The notes beneath the pieces were generated by a model that saw nothing but the letters and a program-made list of their open reading frames with translations, was not told the DNA's origin and made no database searches. From contig JAEOAD010000001.1 in NCBI GenBank assembly GCA_036365145.1, positions 99,545,501 to 99,609,500 on the forward strand: DNA of 64,000 bases, written 5' to 3'. The stretch's first letter is position 1. Each line of letters opens with the position of its first letter. Positions 46,535 to 56,865 of the stretch are shown here, one piece after another. The position numbers and the translations under genes were made by a program. The stretch comes from Orientallactaga sibirica. Taxonomy: Eukaryota; Chordata; Mammalia; Rodentia; Dipodidae.

Positions 46535-46882
46535 GTTTCTTTGTTTATGCTTTTTGCTTGCTTAATGTGGTGATGCACAGCTCAAACAATGGAGGCACAA
46601 GCGCAGAGGCACAACAGTTCCACTGGGGCTTCTTGGACCTTCACCTCTCTTACTTCATGGGAGGGTGGTCCGGAGGCTTGTACTTCTTTCTGACAACACG
46701 GAAAGCTTGGATCCTGAAGATCTTCTGCGTGTAGCTGGTCACTTGAGACATGTGTAGCAGGGACAACTCCAGTAGCAGAACCTCCAGCTGTTTCAGCAGC
46801 TTCTTCTTCTTGCCTTGAAGGTCCCAAGCCTTCCTCTTCATCTTATCCATGGACGTCATTGCTGCCCCTGAAGCCACCTGGT
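46535..46882 (-). pseudogene. RPL35: RPL35 processed pseudogene
   Basis: On the minus strand the frame carries KAWDLQGKKKKLLKQLE, close to the start of ribosomal protein L35 (uL29), then FRVVRKKYKPPDHPP, and after a stop the C-terminal codons in a degraded form. It has a stretch of 5'UTR-like sequence before the ATG and a decayed A-rich end (46520-46545). No introns are present. About 24 residues are missing between VVRK and KYKP, and a further deletion and stop codon follow. The parent sits in the 60S subunit near the tunnel exit. This copy cannot make the protein. Confidence 0.8.
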
Positions 46883-47487
46883 CAGAGGGTGATTTGCAGA
46901 TTATTATTATTATTAATTATTCTAAGTACTGCTACCTCCAGAAAAGAAGAAAGCACAAGCTCAACAAATGACACTGAATTCCATTTATCTTGTAGCTGCT
47001 CACTGGCACCTCATAGATAAAGGGGGTCACCTTTCCCAAAGTTTATCTCGTGTCCTCTGTAGGTACAAGGACGTGGGCTGTGTGAGCAGCAGATGCCACA
47101 GGGGAGAAGATGGTCTCACACTCATTTGGCTCTGGACTTGGTGGTGTTTCATGGGTCCACCACAATCACCACATCTTGAATGGGGAGATGCATGGCAGCC
47201 CTACAGAAGCATCCCAAGAACGTGAAGTGTGATGGCTCATAAAATAATTCTGATTAGGAGTTATAAAGAGGGCAATGAAATAAGGCCTTCCATTCAAACC
47301 AAGGAAACAATTGTGATGGAAAAAAAAGTGATGGACCTTTTCCATACTGTATTAGACCTTGCTAACATTTATTTAGTTTTTAGTATCCCTTCAGCTGCTG
47401 ACTCCAGAGACCAGATGACACTATCTTGGGAGGCATGATGGCAGATCTTCAGAGATACTAGACTCTTTCTGTAAAACGGTCCCATTA
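46883..47487. other. Unassigned non-coding stretch
   Basis: Slightly richer in G+C. An 85-codon ATG frame at 46968-47225 resembles nothing I know. It may belong to the MaLR-derived region that follows. Confidence 0.4.
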
Positions 47488-47590
47488 CACCAGGCACATG
47501 CCTTTAATCCCGGTACTTGGAAGGCAGAGGTAGGAGATTACTGTGCATTCAAGACTACCCTGACCTGGAAAGACCACAGAGAACTTTTTT
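47488..47590 (+). mobile_element. Diverged B1-like fragment
   Basis: CACCAGGCACATGCCTTTAATCC, then GGAAGGCAGAGGTAGGAG fits the left half of B1. The right half is shortened and ends GACCTGGAAAGACC. Confidence 0.65.
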
Positions 47591-48494
47591 GAAAATAAAT
47601 TATTGGCATAAGGGCTCACCGTGTTCTGCTGCCCATGCCCAGGGAGTTGGATCAAGGTTAAATTTGTAATGGACTGATGTGCCTGGCTAAAGATATGGAA
47701 CTGAGAAATGTAAGGTTTAAATTTGGAAAGACTCAGGCAAGTTTAAAATTACTGGCCTGAAGCTGATTTGTTAAGAAGATATTACCATGATTAAGGCTGG
47801 CCCAACTACTTTACATGGAAATGGTGAAAAGTATGTCTGAGAAAAGATTTAATGGTAAAAATTGCAAATTCTTTAAGCTTAGGCTTTATCCTACCCACTC
47901 CAACATTAAAAAATGCAATGAAGTGGATAAGATTCCAGGAGCCACTGCAATGCAGAAATATGCAGCAGGGTTGAAATTCCAATATGGGGACCTTGTAAAG
48001 GCATTCTATAAAGCTATGAAGCTGTTGGTTTCAATCGAGTCCCAAAGGTTTAGTATAAGCACTGTGGAACAGCTGCCAAGGAGAGCTGTAGACATAGGAT
48101 GGTGTTTTCCCTGGGCTGTGAGCAGCCTAGCTGGAGGGAAGGAATTGGAAACCCACAGACTTCAATGCTAATTACAGATGTTGGATTTGGAAGTGCAGAT
48201 GTTTGACTTTTGTCCTGCTAGTTATTGTTTTTATATTGGTCCAGTCTCTCCTTGTGATGCCTTCTTTTTGTAATGGAAATATTTATATTGTACCATTATG
48301 TGTTGGAAATATATAAGCTGTGTTTTGATTTTTCAGGGCTCCCAGATAAGAAACAGTCTTAAGTCTAAGATGAGACTTTGGGCTTTTGAACAGTGTTAAC
48401 ACTGGCAAAGACTCGGGATTTTTGGAGTTGGACTGAGTATATTTTGGCATTGTGAGATAGATGGTCATGAGTCTATGGAGGTTGGGGTGTAATT
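47591..48494 (+). mobile_element. ERVL-MaLR internal region
   Basis: A non-coding MaLR internal sequence. CTGTGAGCAGCCTAGCTGGAGG near 48116 is shared with 61253-61277. The right end has the typical GGACTGAGTATATTTTGGCATTG then the LTR. MaLR elements are non-autonomous and rely on ERVL proteins; none are encoded here. Open frames in it (e.g. 47815-48171) are not conserved products as far as I can tell. Confidence 0.7.
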
Positions 48495-49020
48495 TGGTGG
48501 TTTGAATGTAAATGTTTGTCCTTCTTAGCATCATATATTTTTGATTAGGATTAAGCTTCCTACTTAAGTCTCCAGCAGGCAATGCCCTGCTGGAAGAGGT
48601 ATGTTACTGGAACAGATCTTGAATCTAGCTCTCAGGTATGTATTTGGAGTCAGCTTATGCTGGCAGGTGCTGGCTGTTATCTCTCTGCTATGGGTGTATG
48701 GTGAAGTAAATCAGCTTCTTCTACCATAATTAAGCTTACCTGGAATTTGTAAACTGGAAATAAGCCCTGTCTCTATCCCCTAAAAAAATGCAAACTCTTA
48801 TGAAAGGAGTTGACTAAAAGAAATTATCCTGCTTTTTAAGGTCATGATTTATTTCTTCCCTGAATTGAAAACATGACTGTGTCTTGCTCACCTGGTCTTG
48901 GTTTAGCTTCTTCCACTATTATGGAACTTCCGCTTTATCTGTAAACTTCAATAAATCCCATTCCTCGAATAAACTGTGCCTAGTTTGGAAGTTCATCCAG
49001 GTAATGTAAAGCTGACAAGT
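48495..49020 (+). mobile_element. MaLR LTR with a second LTR piece
   Basis: Starts TGGTGGTTTGAATGTAAATG right after the MaLR internal region, so this is its 3' LTR (to about 48785). From about 48860 a second LTR-like piece repeats the 3' part: CTTCTTCCACTATTATGGAA, CTTCAATAAATCCC, GTGCCTAGTTTGGAAGTTCA, matching 51210-51300. The two pieces suggest insertion of one LTR next to another, or a rearranged tandem. Confidence 0.65.
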
Positions 49021-49220
49021 ATACCAGAGAAGGTGTGTCCAATAGGGTATCAGTGGCATGACTCTTTTGGGTACAACAAAGGGCTTTCTTCATCAATTTA
49101 TGGCATGCTCCACAGGAGGAATTTCACCTGGTATTGTACAGACAAAATTCTGTATCATTAGCCCATTAAGGAAGCAATTACTATTTTGTTAAGTAAATGC
49201 GAAATGTTTGTCAAATTGTC
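49021..49220. other. Unassigned short interval
   Basis: Nothing recognised. Confidence 0.4.
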
Positions 49221-49249
49221 TTTTTTTCTTTTTCTTTTCTTTCTTTTTT

Positions 49250-49317
<68 letters not shown>

Positions 49318-49444
49318 TGATATAGGGTTTCATTCTAGTCCAGGCTGACCTGTAATTCATAGGGTCTCAGGGTGAACTCACTGTGATCCTCCTACCTCTG
49401 CCTCCCAAGTGCTGGGATTGAAGGTGTGTGCCACCATGTCCAAC
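49221..49444 (-). mobile_element. B1 SINE with expanded (CTTT)n tail
   Basis: Antisense B1 body from about 49320 (ATATAGGGTTTCATTCTAG, GTGTGTGCCACCATGTCC). Its tail is a long pyrimidine tract of CTTT units (about 49221-49318). A small deletion removes ACTATGTAG. Confidence 0.9.
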
Positions 49445-49514
49445 TCTAAATAAACATTTGCTTTTATTCCCAAAGATTCCTTTTCATTTGTTGCAGTCTT
49501 GGACAGATAAGCTT

Positions 49515-49678
49515 TTTATTTTATTTTTTTTTTTGGTTTTTTGAGGTAGGGTCTCACTCTAGTCCAGGCTGACCTGGAATTCACTATGTAGTCTCAGTGT
49601 GGCCTCGAACTCATGGTGATCCTCCTGCCTCTGCCTCCCGAGTGCTGGGATTAAAGGCATGCGCCACCATGCCTGGCT
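49515..49678 (-). mobile_element. B1 SINE with 11-bp target duplication
   Basis: A well-kept antisense B1 with GGTTTTTTGAGGTAGGGTCT and GCGCCACCATGCCTGGC. The perfect duplication CAGATAAGCTT is at 49504-49514 and 49679-49689. Confidence 0.96.
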
Positions 49679-49689
49679 CAGATAAGCTT

Positions 49690-50197
49690 ATTTTCTAGTG
49701 AATAGAAACTTACATTTAGTTAGTCTGCTGAAGAATAAGTGAGTGTTGTGGCATAGTGGCCTAGTGTTTGACCTTACATAAGAAAATAACCTGATGTCTC
49801 TAGTGACCCTTCCAGACTCAGAGATCATTAGAGAAAGGGAGGGGGAGATAATGGAGGAGGTGGGGGAGAGTGGAGGATATTTTAGAGCACTGTCCTCCTT
49901 GCTTGTCAGCCATTGCTGTCTTCATCAGAAGCAGCTGTGTCCCTCAAGACAAGGTTGGAGTTGTTTTCTCTTAGGAAGATGATCTCAGCATCTTAGTCTT
50001 GTACCTTCCAGCCAAATGTATTTAATTCCTCCCACAGTGTATAAGATCTCATGGTCTTGGGAGGGACTACAGAATATAGTGTGTGGAATACTAAATGAAG
50101 GGAGGGCACTCCTTCTACGTAGCTATGGGAAGGTTGTCATCTGTGCTATAATGAGACTTTCTTGTGATAGGATTGTTTTGAGGTTACCCACGATCTA
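49690..50197. other. Unassigned non-coding stretch
   Basis: No named repeat or gene. Confidence 0.4.
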
Positions 50198-50208
50198 CTA
50201 AGTAACTT

Positions 50209-51351
50209 CTTTTTTTAAATTTATTTTTTATTTATATTATTCTAATTTTACATTCATAGTGGTGACTCCATTAATCTCCTCCCTGTCCTCCCTCTTCCAA
50301 AGGAACCCTCATCAATGGGGAATGTGGTTCACACATTGTGGGGGTAGTCAAGAGTTATGGGGGATAGGCCAAGTCTCTGTGCATAATGCCCCAACTTGTG
50401 GCTCTACATTCTTTCTGCCCCCTCTTCCGCAAATTTCCCCGAGTCACATTGGGGTCATTTTAGCTCTACTTCAATGATGAGGTTTTGGGAGCCTCTGTGT
50501 CTCTGGATATCTGGCTTAGTAGGAGTTGGATGTTCTCTGTGTTTATCTCCTTCAGCCTTTTTCTGGTGTCATGATCACCAATAATGCTGTACTCTTGCCT
50601 TCCCCTGCATTACTATATCGTTTCAGCTGGAGCTCTGGTGAGGTGTGATTGGCTGATTTTCCCTTCAGGTTGGTTCAGCAGGAACAACCTGACGTAATGC
50701 TCCAATAAGTGCAGTAGTGGCACACAGACAAGGTGGGTAACCAAATGCTCTTGATTTGGCTAATAGATCCACTCAGTGGAATGTAACTCATTGCTGGAAC
50801 TGGGAAATAAATCAAAACTACGTAGAAAAATGAGCTCAGTCTCCAAGATCAAGACACCACCAAATGTGGGCAAGAAGAGGACCTATGCACATAAAATTCC
50901 CTTTAAAATATCTATGGTCATCCCATATATCTACTACGAACTTCTCTCTCCATTGGAGAATTTGCTTATCTTTTTCAGATGGACAAGGAACCTGTGGTAG
51001 TTTGAATAGATGGCCCCGAATATATTCAGTGTTTTGTTAGTTTATAGTTTGCATCTGCACCCAGCTTGCTGGAGGCAGTGTCACTGAGCGGATCTTAAGG
51101 TGAGTTGGTGGGTTTAAGATTTCAATCTAAAGATATGCAAAGTGTGTCTAGCTGGAGTTCCTGAGTCGAGGCTTTTGGCTATGGTCTTGCTGTCCTGTGA
51201 AAACAGACCAGCTTCTTCTGCCATTATGGAATTTCCCCTGGATCTGTAAGCTTCAATAAATAAATCCCTTCCTCCAAAACTGTGCCTGGTCTGGAAGTTC
51301 ATCTCAGCGAACCTGAAGCTGTCTGTTACGGAACCCAAAGGGGAAAATCGG
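50209..51351 (-). mobile_element. 5'-inverted (twin-primed) L1 3'UTR copy
   Basis: 50209-50682 is antisense L1 3'UTR starting with the poly-T of the tail and matching 12700-13140. From about 50692 the same 3'UTR appears in the opposite direction (ACAACCTGACGTAATGC, matching 57905 onwards), ending at 51351 after an LTR insertion. This head inversion is the mark of twin priming. The 11-bp duplication CTAAGTAACTT at 50198-50208 and 51352-51362 frames the whole unit. Confidence 0.9.
50993..51330 (+). mobile_element. MaLR-type solo LTR nested in L1
   Basis: A 338-base LTR starting TGTGGTAGTTTGAATAG and ending CTGTTACG (CA expected). It carries CAATAAATAAATCCC. The pentamer GAACC is repeated at 50988-50992 and 51331-51335. 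L1 sequence continues on both sides: AGATGGACAAGGAACC before, and CAAAGGGGAAAATCGG after, matching the L1 3'UTR around 58205-58225. It is therefore younger than the L1. Confidence 0.92.
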
Positions 51352-51362
51352 CTAAGTAACTT

Positions 51363-52524
51363 GTTATTCATACTCTGTGTGTGAGCACTTTGGTAGAATC
51401 ATATTTTGGGCTATTAAGTGCACCTTCTCTGAGGGGAGCAGAACTTCACTTATATCTTTCCAGGAAAATGTTCATGCAACACCAGGTTGTATCCCCTGAC
51501 ACTATACACTGGGAACTGGCCTGAAGAATACTGTGATCGAAAGAGAGAAAAATCTTCGAGTCAGAACTCTAGTGTGTTCCACAAGGTATGAATCTGGTTT
51601 AAATGATAAAATATTGTAAGGTTTACCAGCTCCATGGAAGAGTAAGGACAGTGACAAATGGTTAAAGGTGGCAGGGTCTAAAACACACCAGTAGAAAGCT
51701 TGCTAACAGCTGTATCTAGTACATAAAGAGACAGCCCACCTATACTCATGGTAATCACTGCTAGGCTTACCAACCAACTCTTTTCCTTGAGGGCAAATAG
51801 TATGAAGATAATCACAGAAAGGGAAACACAACCAAGAGTTCTGTTCTTGTCATAAGATTTCAACTCAAATAGTCAGAGAAGGCAAAGTAAGATGCTGTAG
51901 CCACAGCCTTTGTAACCCTTACATAGGTGATGTCCCTGGAGGATGGAAAAGAAGTACTCTTTATTATTTTAAAAATATTTTTCTATTGTTCTTGTTATTT
52001 TCATTTTAATTATTTTATTTTAATATTTATTCCATTAGCCACATCCCATTCTGACCACACACACTTTTTTGACATTTATTCTTTCTCTGAAAGTAGAACT
52101 TTCACAGGGACTGTTTAAGTCAGACCAAGTAAATCAGTCCTAGCATGTCAAATACTTACTAGAATTTTTTTTTTTCTTATGTTCTCTTTACTGTTACAGT
52201 CTCTTTATCCCGTGCCTACTTTGTGGATCAGCTTTATCCTGTTCTGTCCTTTTACTTGATTTTTCTTTCCATTTCTTGAAATAGCCCTTCCGATAGCATG
52301 CAGGTTTGCCTTAGCTATGAGTTTCCCTGTCTCAGCCTTTGAAGGCTGGAATTGCTTTTTATTGTCTAACTGATTTTTTTTTTTTTCTCTTTCTATCTTC
52401 ATTCTACTTTGAACTGAACTGGCAAATTATTTCCCCTACATTTTTTTTTTCATTTTTCATTCTTCACATTTTCTTTCACCTTGTATATTTTCTCTATTCT
52501 CTACTATTATTCACTAGACATACT
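51363..52524. other. Unassigned non-coding stretch
   Basis: AT- and pyrimidine-rich; no named repeat or gene. Confidence 0.5.
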
Positions 52525-52567
52525 ATATTTATTTACTTTTACATTTGTTTGTTTATTCATATATTTG

Positions 52568-52599
<32 letters not shown>

Positions 52600-52755
52600 A
52601 AAAAAAGAGAGAGAGAGAGACAGAGATAATGGGCCTCCTGGGCCTCTAGCCACTGCAAATGAACTTCAGATGAATTCACCATCTTTTGCACCTGGCTTTA
52701 GGTGGGTACTGGGGAATCAAACTAGGGTCCTTAGGCTTTAAAGGAAAGTGCCTCA
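52525..52755 (-). mobile_element. DIP-like SINE, head truncated
   Basis: Antisense: T-rich start, long GA spacer (52570-52626), CCACTGCAAATGAACTTCAG, GGGTACTGGGGAATCAAACT. It ends at GTGCCTCAGG, before the usual CATCTCTCCAGCC, so the first part of the tRNA-like head is missing. Confidence 0.86.
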
Positions 52756-53139
52756 GGTTGTTTATATATATTTTTTATATTTTTATATTTATTTTATCTT
52801 CATTTCTGTCTTTAGGCATTAATATTTTACTTCATACTATATGACCTATGTCCTTTTATTGCTGTGAAGTTATTGGAGAAGAGGGAAATTATTTTATTTG
52901 ACTATTTTCTTAGTGGACTTCCCCAGCTATAACTGATTCTGCAGTTACTATTCTACTTTCAGTTTAGTGTTAGAGATGGTGTCTATTCTATCTCCATGAG
53001 TTGGTAGGCTGTGGGTTTCACAACTGGGCTTCACATCCATTCATTGGGGAGAAATGACATCTCAAGCATACTATAACACATACCCTCTTGAAATTACAAA
53101 TATTGCAACTGAAATAATATGGTTAAATTAAAAATAAAG
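52756..53139. other. Unassigned short stretch
   Basis: Nothing recognised. Confidence 0.4.
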
Positions 53140-53356
53140 ATGGCCTGGAGAAATGGCTTTGCACTTGCCTGCAAAGCCAAAGGACCTAGGTTTGATTCCT
53201 CATGATCCATGGAAGCCTGATGCACAAGGTGGCTCATGCATCTGGAGTTCTTTGGAGCAGCTGGAGGTTCTGGATCACCTATCCTCTCTCTGTGTTTCTC
53301 TCTCCTCTCTCTCTTTTTCTTTCTCTTTCTCTCAAATTAAAAAAAATAAAAAATAG
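53140..53356 (+). mobile_element. DIP-like SINE (short form)
   Basis: Sense: GGCCTGGAGAAATGGCTTTG, CTGCAAAGCCAAAGGACC, AGGTTTGATTCCTC, then the CT-rich spacer and an A-rich tail ending AATAAAAAATAG. A few bases of the A box are missing. Confidence 0.9.
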
Positions 53357-53674
53357 AACAAATGACATAATCACAGACACATAAGTAATAACACAATAAC
53401 ACTGAAACACAAAAGACATGAGAAATGACATGTCCAAAAATTATTAATTTCAACTAATTGATTCCAATAAAAGTGACATTAATAAATTCATCTACAAGAA
53501 CAAACTGTACTTTAACATAACATAAATAAATGAGTATTATAAAATTACCAATTATTATAAAGACAAAATGGCAGAAGCTAATATAAACCTTTCAGTGATA
53601 ACTCTGAACCTTAAAAGTTTCAATTCCTTAATCAAAATACACAAATTAGCAGATTGCATTTGAAAACTAGAACT

Positions 53675-53728
53675 TGGAGACCCTACCTCAAAACAAACAA
53701 ACAAACAAACAAAAAAAAAAAAAAAAAA
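53675..53728 (+). mobile_element. Ultra-short B1 3' end insertion
   Basis: Only about 15 bases of B1 (TGGAGACCCTACCTC) remain in front of an (AAAC)n/poly-A tail. The sequence AAAACTAGAACT flanks it at 53663-53674 and 53729-53740, a 12-bp target duplication (A-count ambiguous). It lies inside the L1M relic. Confidence 0.75.
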
Positions 53729-55906
53729 AAAACTAGAACTCATCTCTTTGTTACCTGCATGAGCACAATTCTATGGCTAAGAAAAGTATGCTCCTCAGGT
53801 AATAGGAGGAAAAAAGAGGTTCCAAACAAATGGAATATAAGAGTAAGCAGGTGTATTGAAGAAGTAAACTTCTAACTGAAATAAACCACATCAGATAAAG
53901 AAGGTAATTTTATACCAATTAAGGGAATAATCCATCAATAGACTTTAACAATTTTAAGTAGTATACATATGCTATGTCATAAAGCCAACACAAGTGGGTT
54001 CAAAAGCACATACAGAGTTCAAAATAGTATTGGGGTATGACTTTAATACCTCATTCTCACCAACAGGTAAAGTAGATAAAAAATTTAAAAAAAGAAACAT
54101 CTGAATAGAATGAAATTTTTATATTAAATGGGTTAAACAGACATAGACAAAAAAATGCTATCAAATTGCCAAATACACATTGTTTTTAGCATCCTATAAA
54201 ACTTTCTTCAAAATACACCATATTTTAGGACATAAAGCAGTCTTAATATATATTGGAAAATTGAATGATTAATAATTAAATAATAAAAAATAGATATTCA
54301 TAGCCAGAAGTTCTATGAAAATATACAAACCAACAGCAATTGAACATATACTATTGAATCAATAAAGGCATTTAAGTAATCAGAAGAAAATTTTTTTAAA
54401 AAATTAAAAATCCTAAAACTGAATGAAAATGACAACACAACATTTGAGAGCTATGACAAATGTTATTCTAACAGAGAAATGTATAGCCCATAAATTCCTA
54501 CATTAGGATATGAGGAGCAACTCAAATAAATAACTTAATAATATACCTTAAGGGTTAGAAAACCAAGAACAAACCAACTTTACAAAGTAGGTAGAAAAAA
54601 TCATAAAGATTAAGGACAATGATAATGAAATAGAAATAAGAAAAACAATTTAAAAATAATTAAAACGAAATTAGTTCTTTTAAAAGATAAGAAAGATTGA
54701 CAAAGAACCAAACTAAACCAAAGGAGACATATGATCAAGTTAATAAATTTTGAGATGAAAAGGGAGACATTGCTACAGATACATATAAATTTTAAAATAT
54801 CATAGGGAATACTTTAAAAATCTCTAGTCTAATAAATTGGAAATATAAAAGGAAATAGATTCCTGCACACATGATATATCAAAATTAAACCAATAGACTA
54901 TAAAGAAGTTAAACACACCTTTAGGGAGGAGAGTCAAGAAGTAATAAAAAGTCAAACAACTAAGAAAATCCAGGTCCAAATGGATCCATAGCTGAGTTTC
55001 ATTAGCACTTAAAGAACTAATACTAATGTCCATCAAAATATTTCATAAAATAGAAAGGTTAAATAGGTCACACAGAAAAAAGTTTTATGAAGTAACTACT
55101 GTCCAGAAAACAAAACCCCCATGAAGATGCAACAACAACAAAAATAATAATAGGTCCCAGAATAATATAGAAGGAAAAATTGTCAATAAAATACCAGTAA
55201 AAGACATCAAAAAGATCATTCACTATGACTGAGAGGGCTTCATTCTAGTGATGCAGAGATATACCCAAAATCAATAAAGTTGATCTATCATATCATCAAA
55301 GTAAGGAACAGTGGCAAAGAATCATTTTTCTTGTTCAGCAACGATTTTAAAATGTCCAACATCTCTTTATAATAAAAACTCTGAAAGAATAGGAACCAAA
55401 GGGACATAGCTCAAATTAAAGATTATATGTGTAAACCATATTTCCAACGTTATACTAAGTGTGGTAAAACTCAAAACATTTTGATAAAAATCAAGTAGGA
55501 GACAAAGGTGAATTTGTATTCATTCAGTATAGTCCTTTTTCAGTCAGAGTAATAAGAAAGAGAAAATATGGGTCCTGTGTATCAAGGACCCTAGAGACTC
55601 TGCCAGAACATTCTTAGACCTCATAAACACTTTCAGCAAGTATCAGGATACAAGATCATGTGCAAAATTCGGTAGCTTATATTTATATCCATAATAATTT
55701 TGTCAGCAAAGAAATCACAGAAATAATCCCATTCACAATTTCCTCAACAAAATATATATTTTGGTATAAACCTAATCAATGAATTCAAAGACCACTAAAA
55801 TATAAATGTTAAGAAATAAAGAAATAAATTGAAATAAACCTCAGAAGACAAAGTAATCCTTGTTGATAGATTGCCAAATTAATATCATGAAAGGGGTATA
55901 TAACAT

Positions 55907-55910
<4 letters not shown>

Positions 55911-55960
<50 letters not shown>
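55911..55960. repeat. (AT)25 microsatellite
   Basis: A pure AT run of about 25 units inside the L1M relic; hairpin-prone. Confidence 0.98.
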
Positions 55961-55963
<3 letters not shown>

Positions 55964-56865
55964 AGTATAATACTTGTGAAAATTCTCATAGCATTCTTCA
56001 CAACAGAAACAATAATTCTTCCATAAATTTCCTGCAGAAGGTCAAAAGATCACAAATATCCAGGGTAATTTCTTGCAAATAGAACAATGCTGGAGATATT
56101 ACAGTATCTGAGTATCACATAATACTATTGATTCATAGTGTCATACCATGACACTGGCAGAAAACAGAGATGTAGATTGATGGAAAAACAGACCCAGATA
56201 TAAACCCATGGAGCTACAGCTACCCGAGTTTTGGAAAAGACACCAAAACAGATACATTGGAGAGAAGACAAATTCTTCAACAAATGGTTCTGAGAAACTA
56301 AAACCAAATTATAGAATGAGAGTAAATTTTTATTTCATATTCTGTACAAAAATAAATTTAAAATGAATCAAAAAGCTTAATATAGATCCTGAATGGTAAA
56401 TATTTAAAGGAAAGCATTGAGAAAACACTTCAATATATAAACAGGGGCAAGAATTTTCTGAAAAGATCTCAAATAGCTTAGAAAATACCAAGAACTGACT
56501 GATGAGCTTGCATACCATTAAAAAGTTTCTGCATAGCAAAGGGCATGATAATCCATGTGAAGATACAGGCTACACAATAGAGAACATCTTTGATAGCTAT
56601 GCATGCGAAAAAAGAATTGTATTTTGAATATATTTTTTAAAAGTAAAAAGCTTGTTATAAAGTATATATCCAATAAGCATATGTAAATATAGGTGAATGA
56701 ACACTCTTAAGTTTCAGTATTGGGTCTGACATTAATTCTGTAAAGTGCCAGGCGTAGGAACATAAAAGTTCTGTAGATTAAATGTAAATAAGACCACACC
56801 AAGACCTATTACTTGGAAACTACCAAAAAAGAAGGGAAGATTTTATTTTGAAAAGCCAAAAAATT

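Larger units (their letters stand above)
53565..56850 (+). mobile_element. Eroded L1M element (ORF2 relic)
   Basis: Begins ACAAAATGGCAGAAGC, then codons like ITLNLKSFNSLIK (start of L1 ORF2). Later landmarks in order are CCATATTTTAGGACATAAAG (54221), CATCAAAAAGATCATTCACT (55206), ATCCCATTCACAATTTCCTC (55727), AACAATGCTGGAG (56083) and CTTCAACAAATGGTTCTGAG (56274). This is the order of an L1M ORF2 over more than 3 kb. It is full of stops and deletions, AT-rich and clearly ancient. It is the target into which younger elements inserted. Confidence 0.8.
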
